Assembly (NCBI GenBank): GCA_023421955.1
Contig: JAEZSE010000046.1
Span: 62,001 to 126,000, forward strand
Reading direction: 5' to 3'
Length of the DNA stretch: 64,000 bases
Source: Bacillota bacterium
GTDB taxonomy: Bacteria > Bacillota > Clostridia > Christensenellales > UMGS416
Below, piece after piece: positions 1-8,342 of the stretch. The notes beneath the pieces are model-generated. The model worked only from the letters and a program-made list of their open reading frames with translations. It had not been told where the DNA came from and did not search any database. Made by a program: the position numbers and the translations under genes. Numbering within the stretch: position 1 is the first letter of the stretch; every line of letters starts with the position of its first letter.

Positions 1-2
1 AG

Positions 3-281
3 CCCATCCGTGTGGTCAAGCCAGATTTGCCGGAAATGGTGGTTATGAACCAGCCTGTGCCTCCTCAACAATCTGCGCTTTCCGATGAGGATGACGATAT
101 TGAGGATGGTGACGAAACCGAAGAGCAGGCGGAGGGTCAGGAACTGCCCAACGAACCAGCAGCATCCAACCAAGGCCAACAAAGCGGGCAGGGGAGCAGT
201 ACGCGTAGACGCCGTCGAAGGGGCGGCCGGCGCCGTGGCGGGTTCCACGGTGGTCCCAGACCCAGTCAGCCAAATAGTTGA
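3..281 (+). CDS. C-terminal fragment of an unidentified protein with an Arg/Gly-rich tail
   Basis: The reading frame is open at the left edge of the window and stops at 279-281, so only about 92 C-terminal residues are visible. The visible part has a short Pro/Val-rich stretch, then a strongly acidic Asp/Glu run, then a Gln/Ser/Gly linker, and ends in a basic tail (RRRRRRGGRRRGG). Acidic-then-RGG tails occur on RNA-associated proteins and on some PSP1-domain (RicT/YaaT-like) proteins of Clostridia, but no catalytic or diagnostic domain is inside the window. I therefore leave it unnamed. Its stop codon overlaps the -35 box of the next promoter. Confidence 0.6.
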   Translation, partial: PIRVVKPDLPEMVVMNQPVPPQQSALSDEDDDIEDGDETEEQAEGQELPNEPAASNQGQQSGQGSSTRRRRRRGGRRRGGFHGGPRPSQPNS

Positions 282-306
282 CAACCACGCTGTCGTGGCA
301 TAGAAT
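278..306 (+). promoter_or_regulatory. Vegetative promoter for the valS T-box leader
   Basis: There is a perfect -35 box TTGACA at 278-283, a 17-base spacer, and a -10 box TAGAAT at 301-306. Predicted transcription starts near 313, just ahead of the T-box leader. The -35 overlaps the stop codon of the upstream gene. The spacer contains a small inverted repeat (CCACG/CGTGG). Confidence 0.75.
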
Positions 307-312
307 AATGGA

Positions 313-540
313 AAATATCCGGCAATGACGAAGAGGAGTATGCAGCAAGCTCCCTACAGAGAGACGCCCCATGGCTGAAAGGGTGTCGGGCAGCAAAGAG
401 CAGAAGGTCGCTTCCGAGCTGTTTGGGCGAGGAGCCCAAGCCGGTTCCGCGCCGTTATCGCGTTGAGAGCGGGGGTATTCCCCCGAATAAAGGTGGTACC
501 GCGATGCCGTTTCGTCCTTTTGGGATGAGACGGCATTTTT
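313..540 (+). ncRNA. T-box leader riboswitch for valS (specifier GUC, Val)
   Basis: The conserved T-box sequence aaaggtggtaccgcg is at 489-503. It is followed by a terminator hairpin at 504-535 (ATGCCGT...ACGGCAT) with a T-run. A Stem I-like AGAGAG element lies near 356-363. The probable specifier is GTC at 407-409, in the context GAAG-GTC-GC; the same context surrounds TTC in the pheS leader of this window. T-box RNAs bind uncharged cognate tRNA, here tRNA-Val, and antitermination raises expression of the downstream synthetase. Secondary structure was judged by eye only. Confidence 0.9.
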
Positions 541-565
541 ATTATCCGAGGAGGTGATACCAACC

Positions 566-658
566 ATGAAATACGGACACTCGCCCGAACACATGGGAAT
601 GGTCGCCTTGCGTCTGCCACCGTCTTCAATGATTCAAATATCCTGTCTGGAGGAATGA
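566..658 (+). CDS. Candidate 30-residue leader peptide between the valS T-box and valS
   Basis: This short ORF (ATG at 566, TGA at 656-658) lies directly after the T-box terminator. It is preceded by AGGAGGTGAT (549-558), a ten-base match to the anti-Shine-Dalgarno end of 16S rRNA. Its last codons contain the GGAGG ribosome-binding site of valS, and the stop lies three bases before the valS ATG. The two could therefore be translationally coupled. The peptide has a single Val codon, so it does not look like a valine-counting attenuator. It might be a chance ORF after a fortuitously strong site. Confidence 0.45.
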   Translation: MKYGHSPEHMGMVALRLPPSSMIQISCLEE

Positions 659-661
659 TTT

Positions 662-3301
662 ATGCCTGCCATGGAAAAGAATTACGATCCGAAGCTTTGG
701 GAAGAAAAGCTCTATACCGAGTGGGAAGAGAAGGGCTACTTTCACGACGAGCCCGACCCGTCGAAAAAGCCTTATTCCATTGTAATCCCACCGCCCAACA
801 TCACCAGCCAGCTGCATATCGGCCACGCGCTCAACAATACCTTGCAGGATATCCTGATCCGCTTCCGTCGCATGCAGGGTTACTGCACGTTGTGGATGCC
901 CGGCACAGACCACGCCAGCATCGCCACCGAGGTAAAGATCATCGAGGCGTTGAAGGCCGAGGGGCTGGCCAAGCAGGACATTGGCCGTGACGAGTTTTTG
1001 CGCCGCGCATGGAAATGGTATGACAAATACGGCGGCATTATTGTGTCACAGCTGAAAAAACTTGGCTCCTCCTGCGACTGGCAGCGTCTCCGCTTCACGA
1101 TGGACGAAGGCTGCAGTAAAGCAGTGCGCGAAGTGTTCGTGCGGCTGTATGAAAAGGGTTTGATTTATCGCGGCAACCGCATTATCAACTGGTGCCCCGA
1201 GTGCAAGACCGCGCTGTCTGACGCCGAAGTGGAGTTTGAGGAAGACAAGTCCAAGCTCTGGTACCTCCGCTATCCCTTGACTGATGGCAGCGGTTCCATC
1301 CTGGTGGCCACCACCCGCCCGGAGACCATGCTGGGCGACACCGCCGTGGCTGTGAACCCCAAGGATGAACGCTATGCCGCGATGATCGGCAAGACCGTGA
1401 TGCTTCCCATCATGAACCGGGAAATTCCTATTGTGGCTGACGACTATGTAGAGGCTGAGTTCGGCACCGGCGCTGTGAAGATCACACCGGCCCATGACCC
1501 CAACGATTATGAGCTGGCCCTGCGGCACAACCTGCCGATGATCAACCTGCTCACCGAGGGCGGCATCCTCAACGAGAACGCAGGCGATTTTGCAGGTCTG
1601 TCCGCTGCCGAAGGCCGCAAACGCGTGGTGGAGCGCATGGGTGAGCTGGGCCTGCTCGAAAAGATTGAGGATTACACCCACAACGTGGGCTCATGCTACC
1701 GTTGCCACCACACCGTGGAGCCGCTCATTTCGGACCAGTGGTTCGTAAAAATGAAGCCTTTGGCCGAACCGGCCGTGGATGTGGTGCGAGACGGCACGGT
1801 GAAGTTTGTGCCTGAGCGCTATTCCAAGACCTATTTCAATTGGATGGAAAACATCCGCGACTGGTGTATTTCCCGCCAGCTCTGGTGGGGCCACCGAATT
1901 CCTGCCTGGTATTGCCAGAGTTGCGGCCAGGTGATCGTGGCCCGTGAGGACCCGGATGTGTGCCCCCATTGTGGCAGCGCCAGCCTCAAGCAGGAAGAGG
2001 CTGTGCTGGACACCTGGTTTTCCTCGGCGCTGTGGCCCTTCTCCACGCTGGGTTGGCCGGATCAGACGGAAGAAGTGAAGTACTTCTATCCCACCAGCAC
2101 GCTGGTGACGGCCTATGACATCATCTTCTTCTGGGTGGCCCGCATGGTGTTCTCCGGCATTGAGCACATGGGGCAGATCCCCTTCAGTACGGTGCTGATC
2201 CACGGCTTGGTGCGCGACAGCGAGGGCCGCAAGATGAGCAAATCGCTGGGCAACGGCATTGACCCGCTGGATGTGATTGCTCAATACGGCGCTGATGCGC
2301 TGCGGTTCTCCTTTTCCATCGGCATCTCAGCGGGTAATGACCTCAGATACTTCAGTGAAAAGGTGGAGTCATCCCGTAACTTTGCCAACAAGATCTGGAA
2401 TGCCTCCCGGTTTGTGCTGATGAATCTGGAAGGCGTGGAACTGCTGCCGCTGGAAGGCCTGAAGCTGGACGCTGCAGACAAGTGGATTCTCTCCAAGCTC
2501 GCCAGCACGATCACCGAAGTGACTGGCAATCTGGAAGAGTTTGAGCTCGGGCTGGCCGCTCAGAAGGTGTATGACTTCATCTGGAGCTCCACCTGCGATT
2601 GGTACATTGAGCTCACCAAGCCGCGCCTGTATGGCGGCGACGAAGCCGAAAAGCAAACGGCGGCTTCGGTGCTGATGGTGGTGCTGAGATCGTCATTAAA
2701 GCTGCTGCACCCCTTCATGCCTTTCGTGACAGAGGCCATCTGGCAGCACCTGCCAGGCGATGAAACCACGATCATGCGCGCCAGCTGGCCCGATGCCACT
2801 CAATTGCCTGCTTCCGCTGACGACGAGGCCTTGATGGAGCAGGCAATGGAGATTATCACCGCTGTGCGCACCATCCGGTCAGATATGAAAGTGCCGCCGG
2901 CCAAAAAGCCAGCCTTGCGCTTGGCAGCAAAGACCGGATATAGAGAAGCGTTGGCACTAATGGAGCGTACCATCCTGGCGCTTGCCGGCCTTTCTTCCAT
3001 GGAGATCCTACCGGAAGGCAGTGCAGCTCCTAAGGGTGCCGTCTCCGCAATCTGCCAGGCTGGCGTGGTCTATCTGCCGCTGGGCGAGTTGGTGGACATT
3101 GCCCAGGAAATCGCCCGCGCTGAAAAGGAATTGGCAACATTGGCCCGTGACATGGCGTCTCTGGAAGGAAAGCTCTCCAACGAAGGCTTCCTGGCAAAAG
3201 CCCCTGCGGCAGTTGTGGAGTCGGAAATGCAGCGCCTTGCAGCGGGCAAGGAAAGGCTGGCCAAGTTGGAAGAGCGTGTGCGCGACTTGCAGGAGCTGTA
3301 A
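662..3301 (+). CDS. valS: Valyl-tRNA synthetase
   Basis: Class Ia aminoacyl-tRNA synthetase that charges tRNA-Val and edits misactivated threonine. The 879-residue length is normal for bacterial ValS. The HIGH signature is at residues 52-55 (HIGH in PPPNITSQLHIGHAL). KMSKS is at about 524-528. The ValS-typical DWCISRQLWWGHRIPAW block is near residue 400 and is followed by a CxxC...CxxC zinc-knuckle-like segment. The last 70 residues form the charged coiled-coil arm expected of ValS. The start has GGAGG eight bases upstream. A Val-specific T-box controls it, and a 30-codon ORF ends just before it. Confidence 0.98.
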   Translation: MPAMEKNYDPKLWEEKLYTEWEEKGYFHDEPDPSKKPYSIVIPPPNITSQLHIGHALNNTLQDILIRFRRMQGYCTLWMPGTDHASIATEVKIIEALKAEGLAKQDIGRDEFLRRAWKWYDKYGGIIVSQLKKLGSSCDWQRLRFTMDEGCSKAVREVFVRLYEKGLIYRGNRIINWCPECKTALSDAEVEFEEDKSKLWYLRYPLTDGSGSILVATTRPETMLGDTAVAVNPKDERYAAMIGKTVMLPIMNREIPIVADDYVEAEFGTGAVKITPAHDPNDYELALRHNLPMINLLTEGGILNENAGDFAGLSAAEGRKRVVERMGELGLLEKIEDYTHNVGSCYRCHHTVEPLISDQWFVKMKPLAEPAVDVVRDGTVKFVPERYSKTYFNWMENIRDWCISRQLWWGHRIPAWYCQSCGQVIVAREDPDVCPHCGSASLKQEEAVLDTWFSSALWPFSTLGWPDQTEEVKYFYPTSTLVTAYDIIFFWVARMVFSGIEHMGQIPFSTVLIHGLVRDSEGRKMSKSLGNGIDPLDVIAQYGADALRFSFSIGISAGNDLRYFSEKVESSRNFANKIWNASRFVLMNLEGVELLPLEGLKLDAADKWILSKLASTITEVTGNLEEFELGLAAQKVYDFIWSSTCDWYIELTKPRLYGGDEAEKQTAASVLMVVLRSSLKLLHPFMPFVTEAIWQHLPGDETTIMRASWPDATQLPASADDEALMEQAMEIITAVRTIRSDMKVPPAKKPALRLAAKTGYREALALMERTILALAGLSSMEILPEGSAAPKGAVSAICQAGVVYLPLGELVDIAQEIARAEKELATLARDMASLEGKLSNEGFLAKAPAAVVESEMQRLAAGKERLAKLEERVRDLQEL

Positions 3302-3526
3302 ACTATCCCGTTATCTCTGGGGGGCCGGGGGGCATGCAAGTTTCCCCTCAGCCAAGAAGCCTAAAGGGCGATCTGGCCGAGAGACTGTTTGAGGAGGGCA
3401 AAGCCCGACGAGTTGTCTTCGGCCCGCCCGATGGGCTTTGGGGTGAGGTCTCAGAAACTTGCTCCCCCACGGTGGTTTTAGTGCTTTTGACAAACAAAAG
3501 CACATACGGAATGCCTGAGATGAAGT
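3302..3526 (+). repeat. GC-rich intergenic stretch with a perfect hairpin before folC
   Basis: This 225-base gap holds several GC-rich inverted segments. It also has a perfect nine-base inverted repeat, GTGCTTTTG (3481-3489) and CAAAAGCAC (3495-3503) around a five-base loop, 24 bases before folC. There is no T-run, so it is not a classical terminator. A TTGACA lies inside the hairpin at 3487, but I see no -10 at proper spacing. The open frame at 3334-3537 looks non-coding. Confidence 0.4.
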
Positions 3527-4831
3527 ATGAATTATGAACAAAGCCTTGATTACATCTACCACGCCAAACAATCCGGTGCCGAAAAGCACGGCCTGGCAAA
3601 CATCACCGAGTTATTGAAGCGCCTTGGTAACCCCGAGGCGTGCTTTCCCAGCGTACACATCGCCGGCACCAACGGCAAAGGCTCCACAGCCGCCATGCTG
3701 GAATCTATCCTCAGGGCGGCAGGCTATCGCACCGGCTTGTACACTTCTCCGTTTCTTGAGCGGTTCCCGGAGCGCATTCGGGTTGGCGGGGAAGAAATCG
3801 AGGAGGGGGAGTTCGCCGCGCTTGCCACGGAGGTGCGCTCTGCTGCCGATGGCATGGTGCGCGATGGCCATGGTCATCCAACGTTCTTCGAGCTTGTAAC
3901 AGCGTGTTGTTTCTTGCACTTCGCCAGGCAATCGGTGGACATCGCCGTGGTAGAGGCAGGTTTGGGCGGGCGCACTGACGCCACCAATGTAATTAAGCCA
4001 GTGTTATCCGTCATTACTACCATCGGCATAGACCATGCAGCTTCGCTGGGCGGCACACTGGAGAGCATCGCTGCAGAAAAGGCAGGCATCCTGAAGCCCG
4101 GTGTGCCTGCAGTACTGGCTGGCGGCAGCGACCCGGCGGCGCTGGCGGTTGTGCAGTGCTGGGCGAAAGAACTGGGTATCGATCTGCGGTATGCTGGTGA
4201 TACCTGCCTGTACGCAAAGAATCAAGACCTGGATGGTCAGGCCTTTGACCTTTCCTTTAATGACTGGAAGCTGGAAAACCTGAAACTCAAGCTGCTGGGA
4301 AGGCACCAGTTGGTTAACGCCGCAACGGCTGTGTTGGCTGCTTGTTCAGTTCGTGCGGCCGGGTTTGTTATACCGGAAGAAGTGATCCGCTCAGGGCTTG
4401 CACAAGCCCGCTGGCCTGGCCGCATGGAGCTTTTGCGCAGGGAACCGCCACTCATCATCGATGGCGCACACAACCCCCAAGGTGCCGAAGTGCTAGCCGA
4501 TGCCGTGCTGGAGTTGCTTCCGGGCAGGCAGATTTGCCTGGTAGCCGGTGCGATGGCCGATAAGGATGTGCCGGCCATGGTGAGGCAATTTGCACGGTTT
4601 GCTTCCCATGCTATTATCACACTTCCGCCTTCCCACGGCAGGATGCAGAAAGAGACAGGTGCGATGGCTGCGATGTTCTCACATGCTTCTGTGAAATCTG
4701 AAGCTTGCCCCGATTGGCAAAAAGCAATGGCTCTTGCTCTGGATCGCGACATGGCGGTGGTGGTTGCTGGATCGCTTTATCTGGCTGGGGCAGTGCGCAC
4801 CTGGTGGAGTTCAACTGCTCGTGGTAGATGA
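3527..4831 (+). CDS. folC: Bifunctional folylpolyglutamate synthase / dihydrofolate synthase
   Basis: Mur-ligase-family enzyme that adds glutamate to dihydropteroate or to folates using ATP. The length of 434 residues fits FolC. The family P-loop HIAGTNGKGSTAAML starts near residue 43. The FolC signature YTSPFLERFPERIRV follows, then VEAGLGGRTDATN and the SIAAEKAGILKPG region near residue 180. The C-terminal ligase domain has IIDGAHNPQGAEVL near residue 308. The ATG at 3527 gives the usual N-terminus (MNYEQSLDYI). It lies downstream of valS, as in Bacillus. Its last 21 bases overlap the convergent lipoprotein gene. Confidence 0.96.
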   Translation: MNYEQSLDYIYHAKQSGAEKHGLANITELLKRLGNPEACFPSVHIAGTNGKGSTAAMLESILRAAGYRTGLYTSPFLERFPERIRVGGEEIEEGEFAALATEVRSAADGMVRDGHGHPTFFELVTACCFLHFARQSVDIAVVEAGLGGRTDATNVIKPVLSVITTIGIDHAASLGGTLESIAAEKAGILKPGVPAVLAGGSDPAALAVVQCWAKELGIDLRYAGDTCLYAKNQDLDGQAFDLSFNDWKLENLKLKLLGRHQLVNAATAVLAACSVRAAGFVIPEEVIRSGLAQARWPGRMELLRREPPLIIDGAHNPQGAEVLADAVLELLPGRQICLVAGAMADKDVPAMVRQFARFASHAIITLPPSHGRMQKETGAMAAMFSHASVKSEACPDWQKAMALALDRDMAVVVAGSLYLAGAVRTWWSSTARGR

Positions 4832-5866
4832 TGGCTGTGCGCCTGTCTCCGCATCGTCTTCGGAGCCCTCGTCCGGATTCTCGGCTGGCTTCAGCGGTGT
4901 GTTGATGACTTCATCGATCCCCTCTATATCTTCAGGGATGATGACATCCAGAATGTTGCCGTCTTCGTCCACGAACACGATCCATTTATTCAGGTCGATC
5001 GCGCTTTTTTGAAACAGAATTGCATAGGACTCAGGTGAATCGCCATCGCCGGTGTCCACGGAATCTAGTGCTTCATCCGGTTCCTGCACAATGATCTTGG
5101 TATAGGTGCTGTTGGCTTCCATACCAACCACGGATAACTTGAGCTGTTCACCTGTTTTGGTTTTTCCGAAGGTTGTGATGAGGATGCTGTCGTTGGGAAG
5201 AGGTGCGTATGCCTTAAATGTGTAGGCGCAGCTGGCAGTACCGGCGTTTGGTGGAGTGGGATCGGTATAAAACTCAAAGCTCAGTTCGTCGCCCTCTTCT
5301 GCAAGTTCATCAGCGTCTATGGATGCCTTCAATTCTTCCAGGTTGCGGAAGGGCTTCGTTATGTCGTCTTGCTTGAGCATTGCATTTTGACTCTGCCCTT
5401 TAAGAAGTTCAGCCAGCGTGCCGATATCGGCATAATATTGATAACGTAGCGTGTCTCGGTCCTTCCCTTTGGTCAACATGGGATAGATTAGCAGTCTGTC
5501 CTGCTCTACATAATACAGCAGATGTTCTTCGTCACTTTCGTTCACAATCGAAATCAGGAAGTCCGCAAGCAATTCCGGGCTGTATTGTGCTACTTTGGGC
5601 GGTTCAGCAGGTTTGCATGCCTTGATGGCCTGCTCCAATTTCTCCAACAACGGCTTGTCACCAGTCGCGTTCACAAACCTGTAGTTTGCTCCTTTGCTCT
5701 GTTTCAGATATCGCAGTTCCACGGTTGCAGTGTCCAAAGAACCATCTGCCGCGCCGCATTGTCTCATCAGATCCTCAGAAGAAGGAGCCGTATCGCAGCC
5801 GGATAAAAGCATCAATGCAACCATGGATACCGAAAAAAATGCCATGAAAGACAGTTTACGCACCAT
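4811..5866 (-). CDS. Putative secreted lipoprotein, unknown function
   Basis: Encodes 351 residues. The start chosen (ATG ending at 5866) has GGAGG six bases upstream, and the promoter at 5889-5916 lies outside it; an ATG further upstream would fall within the -10 box. The N-terminus is a lipoprotein signal with lipobox LLSGC near residue 24, so the protein is probably anchored on the outer face of the membrane. The rest is soluble and acidic, and the C-terminal tail is rich in Glu/Asp/Ser/Thr. I recognise no domain. It is convergent with folC, overlapping it by 21 bases. Confidence 0.8.
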   Translation of the reverse strand: MVRKLSFMAFFSVSMVALMLLSGCDTAPSSEDLMRQCGAADGSLDTATVELRYLKQSKGANYRFVNATGDKPLLEKLEQAIKACKPAEPPKVAQYSPELLADFLISIVNESDEEHLLYYVEQDRLLIYPMLTKGKDRDTLRYQYYADIGTLAELLKGQSQNAMLKQDDITKPFRNLEELKASIDADELAEEGDELSFEFYTDPTPPNAGTASCAYTFKAYAPLPNDSILITTFGKTKTGEQLKLSVVGMEANSTYTKIIVQEPDEALDSVDTGDGDSPESYAILFQKSAIDLNKWIVFVDEDGNILDVIIPEDIEGIDEVINTPLKPAENPDEGSEDDAETGAQPSSTTSS

Positions 5867-5888
5867 ATAACCTCCAAACAGCTTCTTC

Positions 5889-5916
5889 ATTATATACGAA
5901 TTCTGCAGATTGGAAA
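5889..5916 (-). promoter_or_regulatory. Promoter of the lipoprotein gene
   Basis: Reading the minus strand, -35 TTTCCA (5911-5916), 16-base spacer, -10 TATAAT (5889-5894). The start of transcription near 5881 sits 15 bases before the ribosome-binding site of the lipoprotein gene and decides its start codon. Confidence 0.55.
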
Positions 5917-5940
5917 CAGAGAATCCTATGAAAACGCACA

Positions 5941-5968
5941 AGAGCCGTGTCATTTCTGGCACGGCTCT
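5941..5968 (-). terminator. Probable terminator after the glycosylase gene
   Basis: Perfect nine-base inverted repeat AGAGCCGTG / CACGGCTCT with a ten-base loop, downstream of the minus-strand gene ending at 6095. The following U tract on that strand is imperfect (TGTGCGTTTTC). Confidence 0.5.
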
Positions 5969-6094
5969 ATCAAAAAAGGGGGATGGCTTTTGCCCGCTGC
6001 GGCGGAATATTCGACCGATGTCTTGATACCGTGCACCTCGCACTTCAGGCCGCCATCAAACCCTTTGATACTAGTTTGAATTTTGTGGCCCAGT

Positions 6095-6625
6095 TTATGC
6101 GTTATCATTGCTGTCAGATTCCGACTGACTGGCAAGATATTCCAGTAATGGATACCAGCCTTGCAGTTTTTTCTCGAATCCTACGGCATAAGCCGGGCTG
6201 GTGGATGGAAGCGTTGTGACTGTGACGCTACGGTTAAGACAGGGGAGCACCATCTTTCTGAACAGCTTTTCAGCCCCTTTGCCATTCAGAAATACAGCTC
6301 CGATGCCGGGGTGAGCATCCAGCAGATCCACAATACGGTTTGGCTCCGGATGCTTGATGTCGGCATCCGCGCTGCCAGGCCTCACACAGGATTCCAACAC
6401 ATCCCAAAGGGCGATGCGTTTTTTCTGTAGAAATTGGATGCGGGATTCATAGTCCAAAGGCTTTTCCAGATCAAAAAGAGCAAAAATGACCGACCAGAAG
6501 TGATTCCGCTCAAAAGCATAATATCGCCGTTGCCGTAAGGACTCAACACCGGGCATTGTGCCCAGCACCAGAACCTTGCTGTGCTCATCGACAATTGGCG
6601 GAAAAGAATCAATCCGGTCGGCCAT
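6095..6625 (-). CDS. DNA-deoxyinosine (hypoxanthine) glycosylase, uracil-DNA glycosylase superfamily
   Basis: The 176-residue protein starts its core with LVLGTMPGVESLRQRRYYAF and NHFWSVI. This is the pattern of the family that removes deaminated adenine (hypoxanthine) and sometimes uracil from DNA. A second signature, LPSTSPAYA near residue 148, is the family's DNA-intercalation loop region. The gene starts three bases after the guaB stop codon on the same strand, so the two are very probably co-transcribed. That is a meaningful pairing, because IMP dehydrogenase draws down the inosine nucleotide pool that feeds this lesion. The exact substrate preference is inferred from family resemblance. 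Confidence 0.85.
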   Translation of the reverse strand: MADRIDSFPPIVDEHSKVLVLGTMPGVESLRQRRYYAFERNHFWSVIFALFDLEKPLDYESRIQFLQKKRIALWDVLESCVRPGSADADIKHPEPNRIVDLLDAHPGIGAVFLNGKGAEKLFRKMVLPCLNRSVTVTTLPSTSPAYAVGFEKKLQGWYPLLEYLASQSESDSNDNA

Positions 6626-6628
6626 GGA

Positions 6629-8086
6629 TCACACCTGTGTGGAGTAGTTTGGTGCTTCCTTGGTGATATAGATGTCATGAGGGTGGCTTTCCTTGAGCCC
6701 CGCCCCCGTAATCTTCATAAAGGAAGCATTCTGTTGTAAGGCTTCCACGGTGGCTGCTCCGCAATACCCCATACCGGATCGGAGCCCGCCAACCAATTGA
6801 TAAACGCTGTCGGAAACGGAGCCTTTATATGGCACACGGCCTTCCACACCCTCCGGCACCAGTTTAGTGGCACCCTCCTGAAAGTAACGGTCCTTACTGC
6901 CTTTGGCCATCGCCGCCAACGACCCCATTCCGCGGTAAACCTTAAATTTCCTGCCCTGGAAGATTTCTGTTTCACCAGGGCTTTCATCGGTGCCGGCCAG
7001 CAGTGAACCCAGCATCACACAGGCAGCACCGGCCGCGATGGCCTTTGTGATGTCTCCGGAATACTTGATGCCACCGTCGCCGATAATGGCCTTGCCATGC
7101 TTGGCCGCCACCTCGGCGCAGTCCATGATCGCGGTAATCTGCGGTACACCGATGCCCGCCACCACACGGGTGGTGCAGATCGAGCCGGGGCCAATGCCCA
7201 CCTTCACGATGTCCGCACCAGCACCAAATAAGTCGGCAGTCGCTTCGGCTGTCGCCACATTGCCGGCAATCACAGCCAGTGAGGGATAGGCTGCTTTGAT
7301 GGCTTCCACGGTCTTCAACACACCCAATGAATGGCCATGAGCCGTATCAACCGCAACCACGTCCACCTTGGCGGCCACCAATGCAGCCACTCGCTCCAGC
7401 ATATCGCCGGTCGCGCCAACAGCCGCGCCTGCCAGCAGCCTGCCATTGCAGTCCTTGGCTGAGTTGGGATACTGGATTGCCTTTTCAATATCTTTGATCG
7501 TGATCAAGCCCTTGAGCATACCTTGTTCGTCCACAATGGGCAGTTTCTCGATGCGGTGCGCGGCCAGAATGCTTTTAGCTTGCTCCATCGATGTGCCCAC
7601 CGGTGCGGTTACCAGGTTTTTGCTTGTCATCACTTCGCTGATGCGTTTGCTATAATCAGTTTCAAATCGGAGATCACGGTTCGTCAATATGCCAACGAGT
7701 AGTCCATTTTTGGTGATCGGCACTCCGGAAATCTTGTAACGTGCCATGAGTTCGTTTGCATCGGATACCTTGTGCTCTGGAGAGAGGAAGAACGGGTCTG
7801 TGATTACGCCGTGTTCTGAGCGTTTGACTTTGTCCACATGGGAAGCTTGTTCCTCAATTGTCATGTTCTTGTGGATGAGCCCCAGGCCGCCTTCCCTTGC
7901 CATCGCAATCGCCATCCGTGATTCGGTCACAGTGTCCATCGCGGCGCTCATGATTGGAATGTTCAACACCAGCTCCTTGGTCAGCCTGCTTTTCAGGTCC
8001 ACCTGGTGAGGGAGCACCTCAGACTTGCACGGCACCAGAAGGACATCGTCAAAAGTCAGGCCTTCACGTAAAACTTTGCCGGGCAT
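6629..8086 (-). CDS. guaB: IMP dehydrogenase
   Basis: Oxidises IMP to XMP with NAD+, the committed step to GMP. The protein has 485 residues: an N-terminal barrel half (LTFDDVLLVP), two CBS domains at about 95-205, and the catalytic loop GIGPGSICTTRVV with the active-site Cys near residue 303. The phosphate-binding GDGGIKYSGD and the flap region MGSLAAM follow. I start at the ATG ending at 8086 because AAGGAG lies eight bases upstream. Two in-frame starts nearer that site overlap it. Promoter TTGACA-17-TATAGT is at 8132-8160. Confidence 0.98.
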   Translation of the reverse strand: MPGKVLREGLTFDDVLLVPCKSEVLPHQVDLKSRLTKELVLNIPIMSAAMDTVTESRMAIAMAREGGLGLIHKNMTIEEQASHVDKVKRSEHGVITDPFFLSPEHKVSDANELMARYKISGVPITKNGLLVGILTNRDLRFETDYSKRISEVMTSKNLVTAPVGTSMEQAKSILAAHRIEKLPIVDEQGMLKGLITIKDIEKAIQYPNSAKDCNGRLLAGAAVGATGDMLERVAALVAAKVDVVAVDTAHGHSLGVLKTVEAIKAAYPSLAVIAGNVATAEATADLFGAGADIVKVGIGPGSICTTRVVAGIGVPQITAIMDCAEVAAKHGKAIIGDGGIKYSGDITKAIAAGAACVMLGSLLAGTDESPGETEIFQGRKFKVYRGMGSLAAMAKGSKDRYFQEGATKLVPEGVEGRVPYKGSVSDSVYQLVGGLRSGMGYCGAATVEALQQNASFMKITGAGLKESHPHDIYITKEAPNYSTQV

Positions 8087-8131
8087 CAGCATCACTCCTT
8101 TTTATATACTCTTTTTTCTATATTAGGAGAT

Positions 8132-8160
8132 ACTATACCTTGTGTTTTCAGGGCTGTCAA
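8132..8160 (-). promoter_or_regulatory. guaB promoter
   Basis: Minus-strand -35 TTGACA (8155-8160), 17-base spacer, -10 TATAGT (8132-8137). Transcription should begin near 8125, about 25 bases before the guaB ribosome-binding site. No purine riboswitch is evident in so short a leader. Confidence 0.75.
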
Positions 8161-8306
8161 CTACCAAGGAGTGATGATACCGACTATATTTTCGGGATTT
8201 GGTGTTTTGCCTGTGATTGTGGCCCAGGAGTTGACTACTTGAGTGTGCCCATTTTCTATCCAAAAAAGGTGTTTTGGGTTTGTATATTTGGGCAACTAAA
8301 ATAAAC

Positions 8307-8334
8307 TTGATTTTTCGGCTTGGCATGATACAAT
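8307..8334 (+). promoter_or_regulatory. Probable promoter of the ATP synthase operon
   Basis: -35 TTGATT (8307-8312), 16-base spacer, -10 TACAAT (8329-8334). The predicted start near 8341 is immediately upstream of the first small gene of the atp operon and so argues against the ATG at 8325. Confidence 0.55.
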
Positions 8335-8342
8335 CATACAAT

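Noticed and set aside
43..594. Long minus-strand frame across the valS leader
   Set aside because: It runs antisense through the T-box, its terminator and the upstream gene and shows no recognisable domain.
1046..1681. Long antisense frame inside valS
   Set aside because: It is His/Ala/Val-rich shadow sequence generated by the codon usage of valS.
3334..3537. Open frame of 67 codons between valS and folC
   Set aside because: It crosses GC-rich hairpin sequence, overlaps the folC start and has no ribosome-binding site or protein-like composition.
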